A DNA stretch of 64,000 nucleotides from Didymodactylos carnosus (Eukaryota > Rotifera > Eurotatoria > Philodinida > Philodinidae). The stretch spans positions 1-64,000 of the forward strand of contig CAJNOQ010000021.1 of assembly GCA_905250885.1 (NCBI GenBank), written 5' to 3'. How positions within the stretch are numbered: position 1 is the first letter of the stretch; each line of letters opens with the position of its first letter. Below are positions 1-12,500 of the stretch, piece by piece. Position numbers and translations under genes: made by a program. The notes beneath the pieces were generated by a model that had not been told where the DNA came from, ran no database searches, and saw only the letters and a program-made list of their open reading frames with translations.

Positions 1-522
1 GGTGCAATATGCTAACAAATGTGGCAGTGTTTCTCTATCGTTTTGTGCTTCTTAAAATTTAGACGTTAAACCTGCTGCACAGGAAAAGGTGGAAGAAGTG
101 AAAAAGGTGGAAGCGAAACCAGAAGAAGCAGCCAAGAAGCCGACTGATAAAAAGGTTGCTCCGAAAGACGAACAAAAGCCAACTCAGCCGGCCACCGAGC
201 CCGCCAAGGTCGAAGAGGCCAAAGCGAAACCTCAAGGTCGGTGCAATATGCTAACAAATGTAGCAGTGTTTCTCTATCGATTTGTGCTTCCTAAAATTTA
301 GACGTTAAACTTGCTGCACAAGAAAAGGTTGAAGTGAAACCAGAAGAAGCAGCCAAGAAACCATCTGATAAAAAAGTTGCTCCAAAAGACGAACAAAAGC
401 CAACTCAGCCGACCACGGAGCCCGCCAAAGTCCAGGAAGCCAAAGCCAAACCTCAAGGTTGGTCGCTGATTAACGCAAGTGTTGCGATGTTTCTCTATCG
501 TTTTGTGCATTCTAACATTTAG
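1..522 (+). repeat. Tandem exon-plus-intron repeat in the PEVK-like region
   Basis: Units of one coding exon (174 or 156 bp) plus a 65 bp intron repeat in tandem. The intron copies at 1-62 (lacking only the first three bases), 237-301 and 458-522 are clearly related, sharing gtttctctatcg and ttttgtgc-type blocks. Because intron and exon are both conserved, the array grew by recent segmental duplication rather than exon shuffling alone. It probably continues upstream of the window, since the window opens inside a repeat intron. Confidence 0.9.
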
Positions 523-3500
523 ACATTAAATCTGCCGCACAACAAAAAGTTGAAGAAGTGAAGAAGGTCGAAGCAAGACCAGAAGAAGCTGCGAAAAAGA
601 CGTCCGAATTGAAGCTTGGTCTCAGTGAAAAGGATTTTGAAACAAATGTAGTCTCCGCCGTACCGGCGGTTGCTGCACCTATGAGTCCAATGGATCAGGA
701 TTTCTTGCGTCCGAGCTTTACATTACGTTTGAAACCGACGGTTTCGGTTACGGAGGGCGAGAAGCTGAAGCTTGAGGTTCGATTTATAGCGCAGCCTGAA
801 CCGAAGGTGAGTCTCTGTCGAGATGTATTTTATGTTGATAATGGAACGTTGGAAAGTTGAAAAATTCCTGCATTTAGATAGAAGTGATATTTGGTTTTTT
901 TTGAGCGTTTCTGTTTTGCCGTTGTGTGCTCTATGGCTCAGTTTTTTTTTCAGGTGACATGGTATTTTAAATCGGATGTGCTTGAAAATGGTCCAGATGT
1001 TCATTTGGAGCAGATTTGCGATGTTCACATGTTTTGTTCAACGTTAACAATTGACCGAATAAGTGCCCAGTATGATGGAAAATTTAAAGTCATTATTAAG
1101 AATGAAATTGGTGAAATAATGGGTGCCACGCAAGTCAGTGTGAAACGATGTAAGCCTTTTTATTTTGTTTATCTGAACATGATTGATGTCTCCATCTTCT
1201 TTTAGCACCCATCGCTGTTAATTTACAGAAAACACCAGCGAAAGAAGTCGTTCCAATACAACCAACAGCTGAGTAAGACAGTTTTAATTTTATTTACATA
1301 AGCTGTAGTAGTGATTTTAGAAGTTGCTTTAGAATATGATTTCACTTGCTTGAGGCAGCTTTTTAATGAGACAGTGAAATGTTTAACGAACCGAGGACGA
1401 TTTCTGCTATTTTAAAAAGGTTGCATTTCCGATACATATAGAGAAAGGATGAGCACAATCTCCCTCTCATTATTTTCGGGTTACTGGTATGTTTGATTTT
1501 TATCGCTTCGTATATCAATTAATTTAGATGGTTAATCAGGTATTCAATTATCTTTTGCTCTAAAACTGCGCACTTCTCGATTCATGTTCATGATTCACAT
1601 CAAACTCAATTTTTTTTTGTTACTGGAATAAGATGCATTATATTGTCACTGATTGCACCTGCTAGTTGACAAGAAAATAAATCACACTTTTCTTACACGT
1701 AAGGTGACAATTCATCATACACCGAAACAATATTGCTGTTATATTTAATATTTCTCATTTGCAATTATTGCCTATTTTTTGAAAGCACCGAATATCGTCA
1801 CCGACTGATTTCACTCTGAAAAACATTAAGTCAGCAACTGTCACTGCACTGCATGAATCAACACTTCTCGCTCTGTCCTAAGTATATGGACAGAATAAAC
1901 AACAGAAGAAAAAAACGTTAGCTAACGCTTAGTTGAACTCTATTCAGTAATACAAACAGTCATATCTTATAGTAGTTAAGATAGGATGACTAATTTTTTT
2001 TCTTATTGTTTGTTTCTGTTATGTATGTATAATCCATATGTTCGATTGATTAGAAAATTCTTCAATTAAGTCTCAATGTAACAAACTGATGGATCTCTTT
2101 CTCTTTTTTGTCAATAATCTCAGTATAAGGATGTGTGCATTTCTTCTTCTTCGTCTTCTCTCTCTCTTATCATCTTTCTATAAATAACCTTGTATTATTT
2201 TCCATTATGATCTCTCTCTTGCTACCTCTTGTACAACATTATACATGATCCCCTATGTCATATTACCTGTTATACAATTTTTGTCTGCAAACAAATAAGA
2301 CACGATTATATATGACGAAAAAATGAGCAGCTATTTGTAAGTACAATGATCAATACTTTAGAAAAAAGACGTCTCGGATAGGTTAGATTTCAAACGTGAT
2401 CATTACAAAAACGTTGACTGTAAGTGATTTTAATTCATTAATGAATGGTACTCTGTCAATAATTTATATTTAAAAGCTAGCTGATCTAATGTTTTTCCAA
2501 ATCAGAAAAATTAACTACGTTTAAATAAATAGTGTATGATTTTCACCAAAACATTTTCCATAGTAATATAAAAGTTTTTCTCATCTATTTCTAAGTAGAC
2601 TACTGACAAATCAAACAATAAGCAATTATTTTTTTCGAGCATCGTACTCACAACTCGATAAACGCACGTGGTTGAACATTGTTTTCGTACATAATATACG
2701 GCTGTTGTGTGTAATAAGACAAAAATGAGGTTCTTTCAGTATCACAACATTATTTATGACAAATTTTTCCTGATAATGTAAACACCTGGTTAATGATCGT
2801 TTGACTAATTAATCTATCCATCATTTTTTAACAATAAAGTCGTGAAACATCTTTAAACAGTGGCCATTTTTACTAGTTCATGTCGATAGCTGATTTCATT
2901 TCTTGAGAAAAGAAACAAGAGAAAGAAAAGTATTTGGTCAGTATTTCTGAGCTGGAGAACTATAGATAAAAGTTTTTTTCGTTAGAAAATAACTGTCAGA
3001 AATCCTACCTTTATTGAGTACAGTGAACCGAGTTTATTTATAAGGCTATCAACTTTTCATTCAATCAAACCCTAGACAGATGGTTTGAGTTCGTATAGTG
3101 TCGAGATGACCCAAGTGTAAAAGAGTGTACGTTTTGTCTTCGTTAGAGGTTTTCTTGATTATACTGGAAAGAAAACGTATGTCTGTAAGTGTGTATGTCG
3201 TTTTGTGGTCTACCGAAGTAGAGTCGAACATTAGGGGGGAGGTGTAAAACAAAATTTCTCCCTCTCAGGTAGGGTGAAATTAATAGAAAATAATTTTGTG
3301 AGAAATAATGGGTAGAATAACAACAACATTTTCAATTATTCGGAGGGTGGGCACCCTCCCGTTATGTCTCGAGGACAAAACTGTTTAGTGACTAAACTAT
3401 AAGTTTTTTCACTTCTGTGTGTTTTTAATTTAGTTTTTGACTATTCTAGCGGATTATAGCTGCAAATAAGAAAATAAGTTAATTTTAGAAGCTTATTGAT

Positions 3501-6500
3501 CAGCGTTATCGATAACATATATTTTATATAATTTTTCAACCAAAAATGAGTAACAAAAAGTCTGAAAAAGGAAAATATACTTCTACACGTCAGATTTAAT
3601 CAATCTGCACAACTTATTTTATTGTGATAAAAAAATGAATATTTTGTGCAGTATATATATTTTAAACAAAATATAGTTTTCTGTTTTTTGCAAGGCGAAG
3701 ATGTACCTCGTTAAAAATGGTTAAGATTGATGATTTATCAGATAAATATGATGCAGTAAATTTTATTTATATATTGAAAGTTTATGATGTAATTAAAAGA
3801 ATTCCTGCTTTTTGTAGATTCAATTTTTCTATTCTTGCTTAATCGACGGTATTTGCTAAAATTCTAATGTATAAATGGTAATATTCATTGCTATTTGAAT
3901 GGTTAATGCATATAATAGCTAACTGTAGCGGAAAATATTAACTCTCTCTCTCTCTCTTGATATATTAAACTAAAGTATCATCGTAAACATTTTTTTGACT
4001 TCGATTAATTTGAAATTGGTTCTGACGAGACGGTTTTGAGACTTTGCTTATATACAATAATACTGAACAACTTCATCATAAATAGAAAGAGTGTTAGACT
4101 AAATATTCGTTCATCATAAAGGATGTATATTTTCAATAAATGAAATTGAATCATTAAACATTTTCTAGATTAAAAGAGATACTGATCAATGAACGTTAAA
4201 TAATTTATTACAAAATGATTGTAGAGTATGAATATTAAATCTACATTATATAAGTAATAAAGAGTTTTAGTATATGTCCTTCATATGTTATGTGCACCAT
4301 ACTTAATTATTTTCTATTTCATACAATTGAGATAAAAGTACGCATATAAAATAAACATCTTTTGTGAAAATGTTAATGATGAATATATTTTAATATTTTC
4401 CATGCGGTTAATTAGACTGAATATACTACCGGAAGGATATATGAAAGGAGTTTTTTGTTCTCGTATGGTCTATTAGTAACTAATTTATTTTCATCTTACA
4501 AAAGACAAAATATTTAACCATTTACTTCCTTTTTTGGTGACTCTATTTTATTGGAGGCCAAATGGTAATAGGTCACTGAATAAAAAAGAAAATATATTAT
4601 TTCATTGTTTTATTAATTAGTTTGTGAAAGCTACCACACGCATATAAGAGTATTTTGACTTTCTTCAGTATCATTCATGTTTTCCCCACGCAAAGCTAGA
4701 GACTCTCAATATATAATCTTTTTTTTTTGTTAGCGATGATGATTGGCGATTACTTGTCAAAGTCGTCTCCCTCTCGATATGAGAAATTCTCTAATAAAAA
4801 TATATTGTGATAAGGATTTCTCAGTTTTATTATTTACGTGTTATTATTTTGTCGTGAAAAAGAGAAAGGCATATGGTATTCAAGAAGCAGAAACGTGAGA
4901 ATATGAATGTATATATATATATATGTATACATACATATTAGTACTCATATATCCTCTACCGTAAACATACGTGAAATTTTCTATTAACAGCGACACATCA
5001 GGATAGAGAAAGAGAAGAGAATGATAATAATTCATACACATCTTTCAAGATATATATATATGTACAATAATAATCTTCTAACTCTATGTATATTGTTAAT
5101 ATATAATATAAAGGATTTGAAACATTCTAATAAAAATTGTAGTTCTCGTATTATATTGAGAACAAAACACTAGTAATTTCTTGTACTAGTTAATATAATT
5201 AGTTATCAACAAGACAACGCGTCACATATATGCAATCATCACAACAACAATTACATCAACGAAGAGGGAGGTACGATCGTTAACTGAACTTATACACACA
5301 TACACGCACACACACACACGCATATAATTTCTATTTGTTTAATTAACTTATCACTATTATTATGTTCGAACAATATACTAGAATTGTACAATTCACTCGT
5401 TGTATTGCCATCAAAATTATCATTGTTTCTCATCGTATACATCATCACAAGAATAAACGTAGTTTTGATTACTTTTCCAATTCTGTTTTGCAGATTGATA
5501 AAAAATCTTCTATTCAAATAAATACAAAGAGATCACAACAACGAGACATTACAAAAACACTCTATATTTATCTTAACTTTAGAACCCTGCAAGCATGAAC
5601 AAGAATTTTTTATTTATATCTATTCACGTTTATGAAGAAAAAAAGAATTTTTATTCAATGCTCATGCTTTGTACATGAATCAACAAAAAGAATTTTTAAT
5701 TTTTCCCTTCTCTTAATGAACAAGAAAAATTCATGAAAATCATATCTCTTCTTGGACATTCTTGGTTATATCAGTCCAATGTAGGATCCTATTCATTATC
5801 GCAGTCTTCTAGTTAAAAACGTCTTCAGTATCTAATCTATTTTCAGTCTCTATGTTGATCAAAATCGTTTTCAGCTTTCTAATATGACACAATGATTAAT
5901 GTAGAGGGTTATATTCGTAACTAGAACAAAACATTAGGTCACGATGGTTAAATTGTTAGAAAACTAATTTATTGATGAATCAAATAAGGAAAAAAGTTGT
6001 TTTACGTTTTCATTTTAAGCTAGAGTTTCTATCGATGAATCAAAGGTTATTTTTGTGTTTTATTTCCATTAAAGTGTGAGATGTGTGAGAGAATCGATTA
6101 CAATATAATTCAAATAAAGAAAATCACTAGTTTGCTACTTTTCTTTGTAGAAACTAATTGTTGGAGAATTCATTTAGAGAATTATCATGCTTTATATATA
6201 CATGTAGTTGTTATAGTACAAAACATATTTTTGTGTCTTGTATCTAAAGTATAAGGTATAAATCTTTTTTTCTCTTTTTAAAATATTTTCTTTTAGATAA
6301 CATCAAACTTTTAAAGATATAAAGTCTGTTTTCGCCTTTTTAAGAGCGCTTTTTGCATCGTACACTGTAATCTTGAATTAATTTCCAGTTCATAGAAAAT
6401 CGACCGAACAATCGCCGGGGATTTTCTAGTTTATAGAAAATCAATGGAACTTCTATAAATAATTTCCAAGAATCTGGAAATTCAATTTTAATTTTCTATA

Positions 6501-9500
6501 ATCGAATTTGCAGTTGCTTGGGAGTTATTTATAGAAATTTGACCGATGTTCTAGAAAGTGGAAATCCGCTCAGGAATTTGTAGACCAAATACTTATTCAT
6601 CTTTTTGTTTTGCAATCAGTATCGGTATAAGAGCGTCAAGTAAAGACACTCATATTATACTTAAATCAGCTTTGACAGTTAGTTTCTACTTTAGATTACA
6701 ATTCTGCCTATGCCAGCAAGAATTTTGATTTAGGGAGAGACAGTGGTGGTGCGAAGTTTCGGTAGGAAGGTTCCACAATCGGAGACGTTCACTAGAAATT
6801 TCTCAAAAGTATGAGGGAGCGGGGTTAACCCCCATATAACCTGGTCGCGTCACCACTCGGTGCAGATTCGCCCAGGAATTTCTGGTTTATAGAAAATCAA
6901 AAAGGAATTTCTATTTTCTTGAAAATTATTTATGGAAATTCAAGGACGATTTTCTAGATTGTTGAAAATTTGATTTTCTGTAAACTGGAAAATTCTTGAA
7001 GAATTCCTACAGATACTCTTTGAAATTAGCCGAGCATTTTGCATAAATAATTTCCAATCTTACAGTATATCTCATTTGGTTCTCTTTGAAAATGAACTAC
7101 ATTATATATGTTCATTCTAGATTTCAGCTTCTTCTGTTCAATAAATAATTAGTTTAATTTCTGTTTTTGTTGTTTAACGTATAATCCTCCTTCCAGTAAA
7201 TGATTTTTTTTGCCACTTTTTACCATCCTTCACAGAAAGAATTGATATTATGCATGGTCAATATTGGTGTACACCTTCTATTAACAAGCCTTCTAACATT
7301 TCTTTTGTATTCTGTTAGGTCACCATTGACGACGGCGGTAAATGATCAATTAGGTGGAGATGCGAGCCTACTGGGCTCTGTTGCTCCTCAGCGTCGTATC
7401 AGTGGTTTGGTTGTTCCAGAAGGGAAACCAACATTCTCCAAACAATTAGAAGATCTTTTGGTTCATGAAGACGACGAAATAACGTACGTTTGCTACCTCT
7501 ATTACTATTTGTAATTGTGTTTTCTTCACTCTTCTCATTTTAGACTTGAATGCGTCGTCTCCGGAAATCCACTACCCGATCTCACTTGGTTCTTTAATGA
7601 TCGTAAGATCATACCAAGTAATATTTACGTGAAAAAAGTTGAACAATTAAATCCACATACAGCTCGTCACTTTCTCACTATTGGTCCTAAACATAAAAAA
7701 TTAGGTGCATACAAAGCACAAGCACAAAATCAATTTGGTTATACTGTGAGTGCTTGTCAATTGAGAAAGTCAGCAGAAAAATTAAACAGTCGCCGAGCGG
7801 CCTTTGAAGAAAGTGAACAACAACAACAACAACAACAGCAGCAACAACAGCAACAAGCACTTCGTCGACCTAGCGTAACCCCTCAAGTAGAACAACAACA
7901 ACAAATACCGGTGATACTTCAACCCCTGAAATCATTCCAGTCAGAATTTGGGCAACCGAGTTCACTAACATGTAAATCGTTACACGATACAAGTATTCAG
8001 TGGTTCAAGGATGGAAAAAAAATCGATCAACAACAACAGGATACAAATTTGATAATAAAAAGTGAACAAAAATCAGATGGAAACACTCATATTTTGAATA
8101 TAAAACAATTTAAACAAGAAAATATTGGTACATATGAAATTGTTGTCACAAATCAAGTGGGAAAAGTCAATTCACAATGTCAATTGGAAGCAAAAGGTAA
8201 GATTTCTGTTGTATGCACTGCCAATTCATAAACCGAAGGTAACAATAAAATCATTTTTCCTTGATTACTCTCAACTTTTGACGAACAAATGACACTTCTT
8301 GAAATTTACCATCTACTTCACTATTATTTTAGGCATTCCTCCTACGTTCACTGTCGAACCCAAAACATCTAGTGTTAATAAAGGAAACATGGCTGAATTT
8401 ACATGTCGTGTAGCGGGTAGTCCAAAGCCCGTCGTTTTATGGTACTTAAACGGACAACAAGTAAAAACTGGTGGCAAAATATCCACGTTGGAACAACGTG
8501 GTTTATATCTATTACGAATAAATAATGTTGTGGACACAGACTGTGGTACAATCAAATGTGTAGCAAAAAATGTCATATCCGAAATTGTTCGAGAAGTACA
8601 ATTACAAATAGCAGGTAAGATATATAAACATGAATTAAAATTTAGAATAAATTAAAATTCGTTATGTGTATTGCAGGTGAAACACGTCCACCACAAATTA
8701 TTGAAAAATCTGATTCACGTGAAGCAAATCTCAATGAAACTGTTGAATTTAAAGTTAAAGTCAGTGGAGCACCAATACCCACAGGTAAACTTTTCATATT
8801 GTCTTCATAACACGAAAATTATTTCTCTCTTACTTTTTGTAGTTACATGGGCAAGAAAGGGTGTGGTTGTGAATAATAGTGATTTGTACAATTTACGTAC
8901 AGAAAATGATGTCCATTATTTAACAATTAAAAAAGTCATAGCTGAAGTTGTTGGAGTCTACACAGCCGTTGTTTCTAATACTCAAGGAAAAGTGTCATGC
9001 AATATTGAATTAGCCGTAGCTGGTCTAAGTAGTTTATTTACACGTCCGTTACGCGATGCAACCGCATCACAAGGAAAAGTGCTTACACTTGATTGTGAAG
9101 TAGATATTAAGAAAGGTGTACCAACCGTTATTTGGTGAGTACTCAGACTTTTATTCTGTAAACTCAGACTATTCTATGTCTTTGTTTTGTTAATTTTTAG
9201 GATGAAAGATAAACAACCACTGACAAAAACGGATCGTGTTGTAACTACCGTGAAAGGAAATAAAGTACATGTATTGACAATTCAAAAAGCGACAGCAGCA
9301 GACGCTGGATATTACAGTATACAAGCAAATTTGGGAAACGAAAGTTCAGTGTCTGATGCACAAGTTACAGTTGATGGTAAAAGTTTATTATCTTAAAAAA
9401 ACAATCACATTTGAATTTATATATTTATCAATTTTAGTTCCACCATCATTTGTTCAAAAACCTGACACACTGACTGTTGTCGATGGTCAAGATGTTGAAA

Positions 9501-12500
9501 TAAATATCGAAGTAGCTGGTCTACCTCCACCAGTTGTACAATGGTAAATATTTATCACGCTTTCTAACTTAATTTATCTCCTCTCTTGTTATAGGTCTCA
9601 TTTGGCTGAAGACATCAAGTCAAACAATAAATTTAAAATTAGCTCACCACAAGAATATCGACATCAATTACGCATTAATCATGCTACAGCGACTGATGCG
9701 GGTGATTATGATATTGTTTGTACAAATAAGTTGGGTCGTATTAGTGCAAAAGTCAGCGTACGAATATCAGCACCGCCCGTAATTATTCAACCATTGAAAG
9801 ATATACTCATCCCATTGAAGCGAAATGCTCGTCTTGAAACAGAAATTCAGGCATTTCCTGAACCAACAGTTGTTTGGTCCAAAGATGCTCAACCGATTAA
9901 ATTTGATCAACGTGTTTATGCTGAAGACCGACGTGGTGTCTATACATTAGTATTGAAAAATATTCAAATAGATGATCAAGGTTTCTATGTGTGTTCGGCA
10001 AAAAATCAATTGGGAAGTACTAAAACATCATCACAATTAACTGTTGAAGGTAACGGATATCAACTTAACATGAAATAAGTTCAAATAAGTTTATTTTGTT
10101 TGTTTAGTTGCTCCAATATTTTTGCAAAAATTAGAAAAATTAGAAGGTGTCGAAAATTGTGATATTGATATTCGTGTACAAGTCGCTGGATATCCCAAAC
10201 CACAATTAGAATTTTCGTTTAATGGTCGAACAATTGATATGAGGGGACGGTAAATAAAGCAAATCAGTGAAGAACTAAATAGTTAAAGATTCTTTTATAC
10301 TCTTTTTTTCTTTTATAGTTATATTTTAAAAGAATTGAAAGATGGTTGGTACGTGTTTACAATAACAGCAGCAAAAACATCTGATGCTGGCTCATATTCA
10401 TGTACAGCAACAAATTCACTTGGTCAGGCATCGTGTGCTGGAAAATTAACATTGTATTGTAAGTGTTCTTTCTTAATAGTATAAAATTTGAATTTTAAAT
10501 TATTCTTTCATTTTTTCTTCTTTTTAGCGTTATCACCTCCAAAGTTTACTAAGGATTTGGCAGACGCTATTTTTCCTGTTGGTGCATTGCTCAAAACTTC
10601 TCTCAAAGTTAGTGGTTTACCGTTGCCTCGTCTAACATGGTTGAAAGATAATCAAGTATTTGATGAAAATGATCGTATTAGTATCGTCTTTGACTCACGC
10701 ACAGCATCATGGACTTTAACTATTCGCGATTGTCTTGAGTCCGATACCGGTGTTTATGAATGTCGAGCAAAAAATCCAGGTGGAGAAGCATCAACAAAAG
10801 CTACATTCACCGTTAAAGGTGAAGAAGCAACATTTGTCGATACACCAGAAAAAATTTCATGTCTCGAAGGTCAAACAGCCGTATTTGGATGTCGAATATC
10901 TGGTGATCCATATCCGATAGTACAATGGGCTAGAGGAAAAACAAAAGCATTTACGAGTAATCAAAAGTATTATTTGTATTACGATGATGAATTAGATGCA
11001 CACTTTTTTGAAATATCAAATTGTACTAAAGAAGATACGGGCACGTATACAGTAACAGTACAAAATATTCATAATACAGTTACTAAACCGGTTACATGTT
11101 TTATAACAAATAATCCAGAAGAAGTTATCGATTATAAGAGTATTCTAAAGAAAACGTAAGTATAAAATAAATTTTATAGACGAAAAACATCTATTAATTT
11201 TAGACTACCACTTTTAATGAATAGAATAATCTGTTAGGAATAATTTATGAATCCTTGTTTTTGCTCATATAATTTAGCAATAAATTATAGGAGTAAAAAA
11301 TAAGGATTCAAAATTTATTCCTAACAAAACAAAACTGTCTTTTTTGTTTACGTGTTTTGAGTAATGCATTGTTCGATTCTTTTTCTTGCTAATTGGTTCT
11401 ATTTTACCAATCAAAAGCTACTGAGAGATAATTCAATTTTTAGTTCATATTGAATTTAGTCTATTGTAATTCCTCATATTTGTTGCTAAGAAATTTGATA
11501 ATATAAATGATAAGTATAGAATCAACAATGTATTGTATCAATCGAGAATTACAAAAGATACTCGTCTAGCTCTTTCAGAATAAGTTTAAGTGAGATGAAA
11601 ATTTCCCCTTATATCAATGATTTACTTATGAGAAGACAGAATGTTTCTTTATTTTTTCTTCATTCGTTTTAGTGAACAACTGATGCGTCAAGGTGAAGGT
11701 GGCCCCGACTGGGGCAAACTTAAAAAAGGAAAAGCAATTAAAAAAGAAGGCGATCCTGGATGGCAATATTCATTGAAACATTTTGAGCAGACTGGTGATG
11801 CAACGCTTAAACAGTACGATCAAGCTCAACCGGTAAATAAATAAACATATATATATATGAAACCTAATAATAATGTAGACAGTAATTAATATTTTCAATG
11901 AAATAGAATACTGTAATTTTTGTATTTTTGCATAGTGAAAAATATTTTTGTTTCTGCTTTGTTTTTCTTACAAAATGGGAAGCACTCCAGGAGAGAAGAA
12001 AATCTATGTGCTCTAAAAGTTATTATAACAGAATTACCAAAGTATAGTCAATTTCTTTTTCTATAAAACTATAGAACTGTAGTAAATGTTAAAATGACGA
12101 AAAGTTAGTGTCAGATTATTTGAAACACATTTTCACAATATATTAATATTTTCTCGGGGTAATAGATCCATTTTAAAAATATTATGATGTCATAAAATAG
12201 TAGCTTTATCTAACTTCGGAACATGATTTTTTAGTATTATTTATTAAATATTTTTATGTTTTAGGTTGATTTATTGGGTTTAACTCCCTCTGAAATAACT
12301 GGCAGACGTTCTCGTTCGGGTACCGATACTGGCGAAGGTACTGAAGGTGAAGATGGTAGAATGTTAGGTGCTCCTAAATTAGGCACAGGAAAAGATCGTC
12401 GAACAAGTCGACTAGGAATGGTAAAATTTCATTATTTATCCATTTTTTTCTGTTAACTATGAATATGTTTCAAATTAAAGGTCGTATTTACGAAACCATT

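Noticed and set aside
3061-3252. Minus-strand open frame in the 6 kb intron.
   Set aside because: Short, with no motif and no splice partners.
5281-5330. CA/TA dinucleotide runs in the 6 kb intron considered as telomere-like or CRISPR-like repeats.
   Set aside because: Plain microsatellites, with no spacers and no telomeric unit.
7200-7318. An ATG at 7200 opens in frame with exon 7319-7483 and would give a hydrophobic alternative N-terminus.
   Set aside because: The stretch is the polypyrimidine-rich end of a large intron, which naturally encodes Phe/Leu residues. No promoter evidence.
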